Source: Mesostigma viride (taxonomy: Eukaryota; Streptophyta; Mesostigmatophyceae; Mesostigmatales; Mesostigmataceae). Taken from it: DNA of 60,000 nucleotides. Where the stretch lies: assembly GCA_009746045.1 (NCBI GenBank), contig RPFO01000213.1, forward strand, positions 3,096,837 through 3,156,836, read 5' to 3'. Both the position numbers and the translations under genes were made by a program. Each line of letters starts with the position of its first letter. Positions within the stretch are counted from its first letter, which is position 1. The notes under the pieces were generated by a model. It was not told the DNA's origin. It did no database searches and saw nothing but the letters and a program-made list of their open reading frames with translations. Of the stretch, positions 23,101 to 33,135 are shown in pieces.

Positions 23101-26100
23101 GCCGCCAGAAGTAGCCTGTCTCAGAACTGTTTAATTCCAGCGTGTGCATGTGCTTCTTGGGTACGCTTCAAGCCATCCCCCGCTGTTGCCAGCCGCAGGA
23201 GTAGGTGTTATCTAGAGCTGCTCCTATTCATGTGCCTCAATGACCACCCACCCACTTCTCATGCGCGCCGGCCGGAAGGAGGCTTTATCAACATTTATCA
23301 ACCCCCCTCCTGTGCTTGCACCTGAATGACCACCCACCCACTTCTTGTTCGTGACAGCCGCCAGAAGGAGCAGCATCGTGGCCGATATCCTCATTTTACT
23401 TTTGGTCCCCTCATCCATGTCTTGTTCGTGCCAGCCGTTCAAAGGAGAATGCTTCATCCATACCCCCCTTTTCTGCTTACACCTCGATGTCCATCCACCC
23501 CCTTGTCCTTTGTGCACCAGCCGCCAGAAGGGTGAGCGGTTCTCAACAATCCGCTCTCATGACTGTACCTGACTGTGCATCGATGCACGCCTTACTACCC
23601 ATTTCGTTCTTATTCGTGCCAGCCGCCAGAAGGATGAGGCAGCGCGCTTCCGCGAGACCAAGCTGGCGGAGACGCGGGAGGCCGTGGCGGCGCTCATCGA
23701 GGAGCACGCGCGGCTGCTGGAGAGGAAGGCGGAGCTGGAGGGGCAGCTGTCCGAGGTGAATGTTTGCTTCTGGGTCTATCAATGAGCCAACCTTCTGGGT
23801 ATGTATTTGTTGATGGTAGTGCAACTGTATGGACAAAGTGGGTTCGAGATATGCAGATGGAGCTGGAGGGGCAGTTGTCCGAGGTGGTGGAGGATGAAAG
23901 GCAGGAAATGGAGGTAGTGAGGGTTGGTGGAGTATATGCAAGTAGAAATGGCTATCGGGGGCAGCTCTGTGTGGTGGGTGTATAGTCAGTGTAGCTACTA
24001 GCGGTAATAATCAACTTGAACAAAAATGTAACAAAATTGGAAAACACAACGGGTAGGGGGTATCTAGCTGCCCAAGGTGAGGTAGTGGTAAAGGCCAAGA
24101 GATAGAGAGAGTGTTAAGACATTCAGCGATCGGTAACTGGATTTCTGTTGCGGAAGTTGTGGACTTCAACTGTCTATTTGTTCATGGACTATGTAGTAAG
24201 CAATGCTTGGAGATGTCTGGCTCGAACGCTCTTGGAGCTGTGTGCCGGGAGCATGAATTCATGTTTGAAGCTTGTAGTTTGTCATCAATGCCTCTCAAGG
24301 ACTCAAGAGTTTTTGTGTGCTATGGATGCATGCCTGTGTCCATGCAAGGACGTACTCGCCACCTGGCTTGCCACATCGCCACCTGCGCTTATGCAGGCTT
24401 TCGCCCATGTATCACATGTCGATTCCTTGGCCTGCCAGGTAAACTTTGCGATCGCCCGCAACCTTGGCCGCCGCAAGATCAAGGAGGAGGAGGTGGAGGA
24501 GTTCAACGACGCCAACAGCGACCTGGTGACGGACCTGGGCCTGAAGGTGGGGGAGGTTTTCAGTTGCCTTGCGAAGCCCTAGAGTAGTCGCGCAGCATAT
24601 CTAGAAACAGTAGCCCTTGGTGAAGAATCATAGCCCGTAACATGACCGGCAGGGTGATTGATCTGGCATGCAGGTATGGAAAAAGAATAGACACCCGTTG
24701 GAAAGAACCAAAGTATCAGAACTCTTTGTACGACATTATATGGGACAAGAGTCACAAGACCGGGTAACTATAGTCACTAGACTTTCTTTCCTCGAATCCA
24801 AACCAGGCATAATTTTGGGGTGACACGTGGATGTATTATTTTTTTTCTTGGCAAGGCAACCGTCACGTAACGTAGTCTGCGGCAGCTTTTAGCTCGCGGT
24901 TGCAAAAGATCCCAAACCCAGAATGGCATAAAGTACTCTTCACAAACCAAATATATAGTGTCTGACAACTCATGGATTCTCTCGTGCATCTACCCACACC
25001 TAACCATCTCGCATCTGCCCACCCGCCCGCACCTCAGCCCACTCAAGAATCCCGGTGCATGCAATCCCATCTGTGATGCCCCTGTTGGCCCCTTTACCCA
25101 CCCACCCACCCACCCACCCACCCACCCACCCACCCACCCACCCACCCACCCACCCACCCACCCACCCACCCACCCACCCACCCACCCACCCACCCACCCA
25201 CCCACCCACCCACCCACCCACCCACCCACCCACCCACCCACCCATGCGCGTGCGCTAGCACACGCGCATCACACACACACACACACACACACACCTCTAT
25301 TCATGGTTGCAGGAGCAAGAAGTCCTGCTCAACCTTGAGACCCAGGGGCGCGAGCTTAACTTCCTGACAGGCCTGACCGACCTGCTGGGTGCCTCCCAGA
25401 GCCAGCTCAGCGAGGCCTTGGAGGCGAACAGGGGAGCCGACCGGGCGCTGCTGCAGCGCGCAGCAAGGGACTTTCTGCTGGCGGCCACCGCACATGTGCA
25501 GAGCCGCACGGTAGGTGCACGCCTGCTGGTGGTGCTGCTGGTGGTAGTGGCAGTTGTAGTGAGGGTGGTAGTGGCCGTGGTTGGGGCGGTGGTAGGGGCG
25601 GTGGTAGGGGCGGAGGTAGGGGCGGCGGTAGTGGCCGTGGTAGGGGCGGTGGTAGGGGCGGTGGTAGGGGCGGTGGTAGGGGCGGTGGTAGGGGCGGTGG
25701 TAGGGGCCGTGGTAGGGGCGGTGGTAGGGGCCGTGGCAGGGGCCATGGTAGGGGCGGTGGTAGGGGCGGTGGTAGGGGAGGTGGTAGGGGCCATGGTAGG
25801 GGCCGTGGTAGGGGCGGTGGTAGGGGCGGTGGTAGTGGAGGTGGTAGGGGCCATGGTAGGGGCCGTGGTAGGGGCGGTGGTAGGGGCGGTGGTAGGGGTG
25901 GAAACTTGGTGGTATTCCCGGTAACACCCAAGCCTGCAACCTTGGACGCTATCTCTTGTGTTTTCCATATAGCCCACCACAGGGATGCATGCTCTTGCCT
26001 AGCGGCAGCTGCGAAGGCTACTAGTGGGTGGCAGCTGACGATATGGCACACCTGCCTCCAGCTTTCAGATTGCCTGCCAGTTTGCGGTGTATGAGCGCGC

Positions 26101-29100
26101 TGGGAGCTCCTTGTAGCCGACTTACATTTTTTATTACCAGCCTTTTTTCAGGAGGTCCTTGTAGCAAAGGCGCTGTGCGTTCAGAGGGCGTTGCCATGCC
26201 CCTGTTCAAGCGCACGGCTGTGGGGGGGGCATGACCGTGCCAGGTATGCTTCCTTTGTTAGCTATATTTGTTGCCATGTATGTGTTTGGCTTCCCTCCTC
26301 TCTGTAGCCATGCCCCTTCTGAGCTTACACATCCGCCCTTTCCATTTCTCATCCCCAACACCCATGTCAATGCCCCTCTCATCCCTAACACCCATGTCCT
26401 TGCCCCTCTCGTCCCCAACACCCATGTCAATGCCCCTCTCATCCCCAACACCCATGTCAATGCCCCTCTCATCCCCAACACCCATGGCCATGCCCCTCTC
26501 GTCCCCAACACCCATGTCAATGCCCCTCTCGTCCCCAACACCCATGTCAATGCCCCTCTCATCCCCAACACCCATGGCCATGCCCCTCTCGTCCCCCTAT
26601 CTCCCCGCAGGCGGAGCTGGCGTTCCTGCTCACGCGGCTGCGCTGGTGCCGCACTGAAGCCGCCGACATCCTCAACAAGTGGTGGGTGGGGGAGCAAGCG
26701 GCGGTGTTTCGATGACGATAGGGTTTCAAGCGGTGGGTGGGGGAGCAAGCGGCGGTGTTTCGATGACGATAGGGTTTCAAGCGGTGGGTGGGGGAGCAAG
26801 CGGCGGTGTTTCGATGACGATAGGGATTCAAGCGGTGGGTGGGGGAGCAAGCGGCGGTGTTTCGATGACGATAGGGTTTCAAGCGGTGGGTGGGGGAGCA
26901 AGCGGCGGTGTTTCGATGACGATAGGGAATCAAGCGGTGGTGGGGGGAGCAAGCGGCGGTGTTTCGATGACGATAGGGTTTCAAGCGGTGGGTGGGGGAG
27001 CAAGCGGCGGTGTTTCGATGACGATAGGGTTTCAAGCGGTCGGTGGGGGAGCAAGCGGCGGTGTTTCGATGACGATAGGGTTTCAAGCGGTGGGTGGGGG
27101 AGCAAGCGGCGGTGTTTCGATGACGACAGGGTTTCAAGCGGTGGGTGGGGGAGCAAGCGGCGGTGTTTCGATGACGATAGGGTTTCAAGCGGTGGTTGGG
27201 GGAGCAAGCGGCGGTGTTTCGATGACGACAGGGTTTCAAGCGGTGGGTGGGGGAGCAAGCGGCGGTGTTTCGATGACGATAGGGAATCAAGCGGTGGTGG
27301 GGGGAGCAAGCGGTGGCGTTTCGATGACGATAGGAATACAAGGTAGGGGGGGGGGGGGAAGCAAGCGGTGCTTTTGCCACTTGTACCAGTCTATGACAAC
27401 GTCAACAAGCGGTGTGTAGGGGAAACGAGCTCACAGGGTAGCGGAACAAGTGGTGGTGACCGTAATGCCCATTTTTTCATTTTAATCGCCTCCACGACAT
27501 CCTCGACACATGGTGGGTGGAGACACATGCAGTGCAATGCATGTCTCAGCAGAAGAAGTTGCAGATGCGGGAACCGGAGGTAATCCGTGACGGCATCAGA
27601 GGACACCAGGGCGTGCTGAGGATTGGGGATGGCATCGACCAGGATGCATGACTGAAGGGACCAGGCTCGTTGCAGCTGTGTGCGGCACAGCTCGACGCAC
27701 GGACGCATGCGCGTGTTGGACCGAGCTGGGCCCTCGCTACCTTTCGGACATCTCGTCACCAGAGGCACTCTGTCCGCTCCCCATGCATGTATTACGATTG
27801 CACCATCACTGTCTCTCATCACGCTTTCAAATCTCAACTGCCGCAGTCCTAGGCTGCGGCTGTCAATTCAACAAGGCTCGCAATCCTGTATTTCCACTCT
27901 GCCCTAAACCTGAACCTTGAACCCTAAACCCTTAACAGTCAGGTTTCCAAGGCTAGCTCAAACTTGAAGTCTAATTACTTGTTCTGACCATGCATCTCGG
28001 TGTATTTGTCACTTGTGGGGCGCGGACACGACGCCACCTGGTGTGCAGGGAGCGCATGGAGGGCATGGGCATGGAACGCATGTTGGAGGACCTGCGGGCC
28101 AGCCGGCGCAGCATCCAGGCAAAGTACGACGACGCCGAGCGCCAGGCGGCAGCGGTGGCCATGTTCGTGGAGGAGCACATCCGGCGGCCGTGGGAGACGC
28201 TGCAGGCACAGCTGGCGGTGAATGGATGGTGGGTGGGGCGGGGTACTAGGTAGCACCGTTTGCGTGACGGAGGGGAAAAGTGGGAGGGAAGGGAACACGG
28301 CTGACTGAGAATGGATGGTGGGTGGGGTGGGGTTGCATTCTGTTCGGGTTCATGGAGGGGAAGGGAAAGGGGGAAGTCGAGGAGAAGGAAAAGGGAGAAA
28401 GGACGGGGGAGGCAAATGTAAAGGGGATGGGAATATGTGCTGGCGGCCCATGGGTGGTGGTGGATGGGGTCGGGGCAGCGCAGTGGGTTGGCTGGTGGTG
28501 GAGATGTGTTAGGGGAAAGGGGAAGGTTCTGGCGGCTAAGGAACGATGGGTGGGGTGGGGTCGTGCGGTGGCTTACTTGGCAAAAGGGAGGGATGATGGG
28601 GAAGGAATGATGGGTAGCATGGAGCGGGTCGGGGCCCCTGGGCAGTGCTGTGGTTTTGCCTGGCGGATCTACCTAATACCCATTCCCCTCCTTTGCTTCC
28701 TTTGCTTCCCCTTCCCCCACCCCCATTCCCTTCCCCTTCGGCCCCCCCTTTCCCCCCCCCCCTCCCTCTCCCCCTTCTTCCCTCCTTTTCCCTGCAGCAA
28801 ACTGGACGACAGCGCCGCATCGGCCTCCTCCTCCCCTGCCGCGCTGCTTGCTGCGCTGGCCGGTTTTGACGACGCGCTGCGCGTGGTGGACAAGGAGCGC
28901 GCCGAGGCGCCGCTGGAGCCGCAGGAACTGCCGCCGCACGCACCCGCCAGTGTTCCTGCGCCGCCATCGTCATCGGCAGGTATGGGTTCGGCCCCCGACG
29001 TGGACCCTCCGTCGTACGAGTCTGTTGTAGCGGAAGCCGAGAAGAGGGCGGCCGCGAAACGTGTGGGTGGGGAAACAGTTGGTGATGTTCAAGGGCCATC

Positions 29101-30183
29101 GAAGGAGGCGTCGGGGATGCTTGAAACCAGCGTCACCTCCGGCGATGGTAGCGCGCAGACATCAGCGATGGAGGTATCTGCGCGATCTGCGACAAAGGGA
29201 GGACAAAGCGATGGAGCTGAGAATGCTTCCGTGACAGAACCAGCAGCAGCAGCAGCAGCAGCTATGTCGCAGGAGGGTGGCAAGCCAGTCATCACCACCG
29301 CCCCAGTGGAAGCAGACCTGCCTCTCACGCCGGGTGTCGTTGCGGCAGCTAGCCTAATCAGTGAGGACATCGAGGCCGCAGCGGCCATGGCGACCACCAA
29401 GGCGGCTGCATCCCCTACCCAGGCAGTCCCCAGCCCGGCCATGGCCAGCAGCAGGGCTGACACTGCGGCGGAGGGAAATGCGGCAGCGGCAGAGAAGGTT
29501 GCGGCGGCAGCAGAAACCGCAGATGATGACGAGGAGCTGGATGTCTCGCTGGCGAGTCCTGAGGGCGGCGACGGTGGGGAGGACGAGAGCGACCTGGACT
29601 TAGGATGGGGCGAGCTGGAGGACACGTTGAAGACGATGGGCATCGAAGCGTCACCAGGGAATGTGGAAGATGGCGAGGAAATCGAGGACAAGGAGGGGGT
29701 CACAGATGACGGTGGCGAGGGTGGCACGGAAGCTGGCCAGGGCAGTGGGGCAGCACCTGGCCAGGGTGAGAAGAGCGACCCGGCTGCGGCAGTGGCGGCA
29801 GCCATTGATGAGGCAGCAGTCGCGGACGATGTGGCCATGGGGGAGGCGTCTTCGCCTGTGATTGTGGGAGAGGTGGCGACTTCACAGGCGACGGGAGATG
29901 ACAAGGTGGCAAGTGCCCTGAACGGGGCGAAGGGGCCGGAGGCGGTTGCCACGGCCGCGGATGCCAGTGCTTCTGTTGTAGAGGGGGGGGGGCAGCTTCT
30001 GCAGAGGGTGAGCCGGAGGCCTCAGTCAGTGGGGAGCCAGCGTCAACAGGTGATGGGGATGCTGAGGATGCGGCAGAGGATGTGCCTGTGCCCAAGAAGG
30101 GAGATGGGGGTGGCATGCCTTCGCCGGCCAAGAGCAAGAAGCAGAACAAGAAGAAAGGGAAGAAGGGTGGGGCAGGGCAGTAA
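11138..30183 (+). CDS. Conserved coiled-coil protein of plants and algae, 14 exons, ~1,034 aa
   Basis: Exons: 11138-11236, 12228-12464, 13144-13239, 14459-14617, 19663-19736, 20461-20629, 21432-21545, 22149-22225, 23623-23755, 24439-24546, 25313-25510, 26611-26681, 28049-28228, 28798-30183. Frame is kept at every GT-AG junction. The N-terminus MSWIRSAFSG, the motif YTSFKDASVRLERVALDMRG with LQRWLSALRDV, and FRDVFLCSCALENI resemble, from memory, a land-plant coiled-coil family of unknown function (plant versions read MSWLRSAV and FRDVFLHSQALE). Residues about 150-560 are mainly charged helices likely to form a coiled coil (EARLLERKAELEGQL-like, EEEVEEFNDANSDL). Exon 12 to 13 joins ILNK-W-ERMEG by splitting a Trp codon. 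Residues from about 572 on are Ala/Glu/Asp-rich and disordered, ending in a Lys-rich tail (KSKKQNKKKGKKGGAGQ). In the last exon the frame shifts at a G10 run (29983-29992); one base appears to be missing. TGTAA follows the stop at 30266. Confidence 0.8.
12720..12970 (+). repeat. 30-bp minisatellite, ~8 copies, intron 2
   Basis: Units begin gtgcatccaccggtcctgca and continue tgatgtggct, repeated about eight times with rare substitutions. The period is a multiple of three, so several frames stay open. Confidence 0.95.
14597..18590 (+). repeat. 69-bp array, 58 units, starting at the exon 4 splice donor
   Basis: Unit starts are 69 bp apart from 14612 to 18544, with a single 1-nt deletion near 18212 (unit 53). 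I counted 57 full units and a 58th partial one. Two unit types alternate irregularly, agcaat (27) and agcggt (31). Each unit repeats the end of exon 4 (GAG triplets plus AGC AAT or AGC GGT) and a donor GTGCGT, or GTAGGT in units 21 and 58. The exon 4 frame is open from 14459 to the deletion. Degenerate relatives of the unit continue at 18690-18735 and 18905-18950. I place the array in intron 4 because the conserved protein resumes at 19663 in phase with the first donor. Confidence 0.95.
19012..19135 (+). repeat. Short tandem repeat in intron 4, about 2.2 copies
   Basis: A ~57-bp unit containing ggcagccgtccagtgtccac and taatatgatttatggcacac is repeated twice, with a third partial copy. Confidence 0.85.
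19979..20125 (+). repeat. CTTGCTCGCT low-complexity tract in intron 5
   Basis: Interleaved repeats of gctcgctcgcttgctcattt lie between exons 5 and 6. Confidence 0.85.
20359..20393 (+). pseudogene. Echo of the exon 6 acceptor and 5' edge
   Basis: After ctgcag this repeats the first 34 or so bases of exon 6 (ctggacgc, then catgtccaccaccaagga), about 100 bp upstream of the real exon at 20461. It carries an acceptor but no long open continuation. Confidence 0.75.
20870..21424 (+). repeat. C-rich runs in intron 6
   Basis: Homopolymer-like C runs lie at about 20873-20889 and 21366-21420, the second running into the polypyrimidine tract of exon 7. Confidence 0.9.
22487..22605 (+). repeat. GT-rich microsatellite in intron 8
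   Basis: Imperfect repeats of TGTGTCTGTGCC and TGTGTG over about 120 bp. Confidence 0.9.
23020..23535 (+). repeat. Seven echoes of the exon 9 acceptor in intron 8
   Basis: Sequences like gccagccgccagaaggag occur near 23021, 23097, 23188, 23265, 23352, 23430 and 23515, each about 70-105 bp from the next. The real acceptor and start of exon 9 at 23618-23640 is the eighth member. Each echo has the CAG acceptor plus the first exon bases. The seventh also has GTGAGC directly after, so it could define a tiny exon. Confidence 0.8.
23857..23886 (+). pseudogene. Echo of the exon 9 3' edge and donor
   Basis: ggagctggaggggcag followed by ttgtccgaggtg repeats the end of exon 9 (23730-23758) with one substitution, about 125 bp into intron 9. 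Confidence 0.8.
25097..25294 (+). repeat. (CCCA)37 tetranucleotide and (CA)n, intron 10
   Basis: CCCA is repeated about 37 times without interruption from 25097 to 25244, followed by a CA repeat at 25270-25294 just before the exon 11 acceptor. The complement (TGGG)n is a strong G-quadruplex former. Confidence 0.95.
25511..25912 (+). repeat. 12-bp array (gtaggggcggtg) continuing from the exon 11 donor
   Basis: Starting at the GTAGGT donor of exon 11, GTAGGGG-type units recur for about 400 bp. Period is 12, so the exon 11 frame stays open (Val/Gly/Ala repeats) to a stop near 25924. It supplies many weak donor-like GTAGGG sites in phase. Confidence 0.9.
26341..26610 (+). repeat. 30-bp array whose last unit is the exon 12 acceptor
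   Basis: Nine units of exactly 30 bp (tgcccctctc + gtccccaaca + cccatgtcaa, with variants). The ninth, 26581-26610, has become the polypyrimidine tract and CAG acceptor directly before exon 12. Confidence 0.95.
26680..27345 (+). repeat. 51-bp array, ~13 units, starting at the exon 12 donor
   Basis: Units of 51 bp begin caagcggtgggtgggggagc, repeating the exon 12 end (caagtg) and its GTGGGT donor. In the true exon 12 frame the first unit soon meets TGA. Diverged units continue to about 27,420. Confidence 0.95.
28305..28336 (+). pseudogene. Echo of the exon 13 3' edge and donor
   Basis: gaatggatggtgggtggggt repeats the exon 13 end and its GTGGGT donor (28219-28240), about 90 bp downstream. 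Confidence 0.75.
29983..29992 (+). other. G10 run with apparent frameshift in the coiled-coil gene
   Basis: Upstream the frame reads Ala/Glu-rich protein. Downstream, that frame gives Arg-rich sequence of different character, while the neighbouring frame continues the acidic pattern (GDGDAEDAAEDVPVPKKGD) and ends in a Lys-rich tail at TAA 30181-30183. One missing G, or two extra, explains it. A sequencing error in the homopolymer is the simplest cause. Confidence 0.75.
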
Positions 30184-31159
30184 GGATGTGCTTACTAGGA
30201 CAAGGGCTGTCAGTTTTTTTGGTACAGGGCCTTATAGCTGGCAACAGGTTGCCACAGCACACCGTTGTAACTATTTGTATGAAAATGCACGAGTGCAGTA
30301 CAAAGAATGTGGCAGGGAAATGTGGTGTCAAGTACAGGTGCCTAATCGCACCTTGGGGAAATGCGGACGTGAATGCATGAGTACATTCTGTGCATAGTGT
30401 TTTTATGTCTTGCACAGGTACAAAACTCAATTGTCTTGAAATAGCTCTCAAGATCTATGATATCATGCTGACACAAGCGCTGTCCATCAGACTGGAATAT
30501 TTGGTCCAACGATTGAAATGGTTGATGTTATAAATATGGGGCAGGCTGGCCGTTATCATGATGACAACGTATCATGCATCACAGGCTTGACACGTATATC
30601 AATAAGAAACTAGCATACATTGCAGTTGTCCGTATGCTGGCGCTGCCATAAATATGAGCCTGCCTTCATTTACTCTAGCCGTGTTTTGATCGACTTGTAC
30701 ATCAGCTTGTAAATTAAATTTTTGTACATCAGTTTTGTACATCAGTTTTGTACAGCAGTTTTCGGCAGGGTCGCCACTGGACTTTCCGTCATAGGCAAGG
30801 CATGGACATGTGCTACCCTAGACGGGGCGCCTATATATAACGCCCGGGGAGCCCCCTGGTTTGTCCGTAACACGGAGGCAGATGACACGTAAAGATTAAT
30901 TAACGCCAAGGGGCCGGACGGGACATGCGCGAATTTTTTTGCGCCGAAAAATTCGCGGCACTGTCCGAGGTACCGTCCGTGCCGTGAAAAGTGGGTGCAC
31001 GGTGCGCGCACCCCTTGCGGAAGTGGCCATGGCGACTGCATTCGATCAGGCGAAACTACCACTTGACAGGGCATGCAAGCGAAATGCAAAAAAATTACTC
31101 GAATCTTCAAGACAATGAGTTTTTGATGTTGGGATGTGGCGGAAATCAGCTGGTTGACC
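30184..31159. other. 3' flank of the coiled-coil gene and repeat copy C
   Basis: TGTAA poly(A)-type signals lie at 30266 and about 30707. An inverted repeat at 30928-30957 (arms cgcgaattttt / aaaaattcgcg) sits in a region resembling, in reverse complement, the ends of copies A and B (gtcgccatggccac, then the gtacc-rich stretch). No gene is seen. Confidence 0.5.
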
Positions 31160-31829
31160 TCACCTGGTGGAAATAAGGGGAAGCTGGGCAGCCAGCATGC
31201 CTTCCATGGCCGCCACATCTGCATGCAGTGAGGGGGGGCATGTGCTGCTCAAAGGCTTCCTTGACGGGAGGGAGCGAAAGCTAGTTTCGGAAAAGGCGGT
31301 GGGGTGGGGAGCCCAGATCAGCTCGGTGTCGGAGCGTCTGAGGAGGGAGCAGAGGGCAATGTACATGTACATGCTGAAGGCAGGGGGCGGCGAGCGAAGC
31401 CGGGCGCTAGGTCTTGACCAGTGAGGTGTGTGGCCCGCGTGCCGCTCTGCAGATGGAGGTAGTTATGGCGATAGAGGTGCTGGCACAGTGCAAGAAGCGA
31501 GGCGCGCGTCCCGTTCAAGAAACATACATAAAGTGCCCTGGGCCTTGCTGCCAAAAGTTGACTGAGGTGACGTCAAAGGCGCAATCTCGGTCCAGCAAGG
31601 TTCTTCAGGGTCGCGGTTCTTCAGGGCGACTGCATGCGGTTTGGCTCGGGCGATGCATGCCGATGGCGAGGCAGCAGGAGGAGCCAAGTAGACCACTAAT
31701 TAGCTTTGATTAGTGGCACCGCTGCTTTCCGGGCCGGGGGGCGTAGCTCATGCAGGCGTAGCTGCAGACGTAGATTCAGGCCTTAGTGCAGCCGCCAGGT
31801 TCCCGCATCGATCGAGGTGCATTTGCTCG
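31160..31829 (-). pseudogene. Degenerate element ORF, copy 2
   Basis: Reading down from an ATG at 31829 the frame stops after a few codons, but the DNA aligns with copy 1 (3447-4456): the shared stretch gatctgggctcc and the region encoding EAFEQHMPPSLHADVAAM correspond to EAFQQHVTPLAADVAV of copy 1. Several stops and frame changes show that it is dead. Confidence 0.6.
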
Positions 31830-31982
31830 TCATGTATTGCGTGACGGCCTCGGGAAACTATATCAGCGTGTGCGTCTTAGAAAGACGAAGCGATTGAACA
31901 TTATAGATGCGGCAAAATTTGGAGCCCAAACATGAAAGTTATGGGCGCCCCCGTCAGCCATGGCTTTCTCGTGGCTCATGTG
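31823..31982 (-). repeat. 160-bp perfect direct repeat, left copy
   Basis: Identical base for base to 35629-35788. On the minus strand it spans the first codons of the element ORF and about 150 bp upstream. The diverged form is at 4444-4603. Confidence 0.95.
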
Positions 31983-32272
31983 CATCATGCACTACAACGG
32001 TACGAGCCGCGCCAAAATCTGCCCTCGTAAGCGGTACCCGAAAAGTGGCGCCAAATGCGATTTTTGGTGTGCGCGTGCACGAAAGTGACCGAATTCCGGG
32101 CGACAGGCATGGCGGTCTGGCAGGCGATGCTGAGCGTGTATAAAGGCACTATCAAGGCTGAAATTTTACGATTATCCTCCTAAGGTGTTATTAGATCCAC
32201 CACTGTTTTTTTTTCGCCATAAAATTTGCGGAATCGAACAGCATGTTGCGTCATTCATAGGTGGGTGCCTGA

Positions 32273-32734
32273 ATGGTCGCAGATTTTCTCTCGACCCCAC
32301 CTGACCGCAGCAAAAAATTTCCCGATGAAGTGCGCCCTAAGATCGGGGTTTCCATCATAAACGATGCATTTTTTAATTCTAAAGACTTTGACCGAACGAC
32401 TTTCTTCATTACCGCTGCAATTTTTTTTCCTGAGCTACCGCATATTTCCGACCAATTTCAAGGCTGCGTCAGGCTTGGCAGACCCATACTTCGTATATAT
32501 GCGTTTGCCCCGAACGTCATGTTTAATGCAGGCTTTGTGGACTCTAAAGACGCCCACGATGTTGGGGCTTTTATCAGCCTCTGGACATGCACAAACTGCG
32601 GTCAGCAGGTGAATGCCGGAACGAGTTTCTGCGGCGGGGTGTGCGAAACAGACATCAAGCGCACGGCAGACATGGATACCTCCGAGCGGTATGTTCCCTT
32701 ATTCAAATCTACGGGCCAATTCACTCCTTGTTGA
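32273..32734 (+). CDS. Unidentified ORF of 153 codons with a zinc-ribbon-like motif
   Basis: A TATA-like tataaag lies at 32138, about 135 bp upstream. The product has a hydrophobic middle (TTFFITAAIFFPELPHI) and a CTNCGQQV...FCGGVC cluster that could hold a metal. In the other frames after 32,734 the sequence stays partly open to 33,107. I do not recognise a family; it lies between element copies and may belong to one. Confidence 0.25.
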   Translation: MVADFLSTPPDRSKKFPDEVRPKIGVSIINDAFFNSKDFDRTTFFITAAIFFPELPHISDQFQGCVRLGRPILRIYAFAPNVMFNAGFVDSKDAHDVGAFISLWTCTNCGQQVNAGTSFCGGVCETDIKRTADMDTSERYVPLFKSTGQFTPC

Positions 32735-33135
32735 ATCCCTGACCTTGTCACGGATGAATATGTTACCAGTTCCCCATCTCCGGAGTTTCTCTTTTGGTCA
32801 TCTTCTTATCTTACGGGAGGTGCGTCATGAATCGTATAGCGAGCTACGGTTTCATGGCGAGCCTTTTCTTCACATCAGCGACGTACAGGTTACCTTAGAG
32901 GCTAGGGATGTCAAGGAATTCTTCACACGGATATTAGGGAGGGTGCATGACGGATTGCGGGCAAGATATTACGGGCTGGCTGGCAGCCTTGCAGCGCTAT
33001 TGCCGCCGATGGCAATGATTTGCAGGCAGGGCTATGGATCACAAAGCTGTTGCTTTGCTCTAGTTGTACATGCTGCAATTTATTGGCATTGTGCTCACGG
33101 CAAGTAATGTTGCATGACATGGTTGACCACGAAGA

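Noticed and set aside
25097-25244. Telomeric repeat
   Set aside because: The unit is CCCA, not the TTTAGGG or TTTTAGGG type of green plants, and it lies inside a gene.
24958-25338. Thr/His/Pro repeat protein
   Set aside because: It is a reading of the CCCA microsatellite in an intron.
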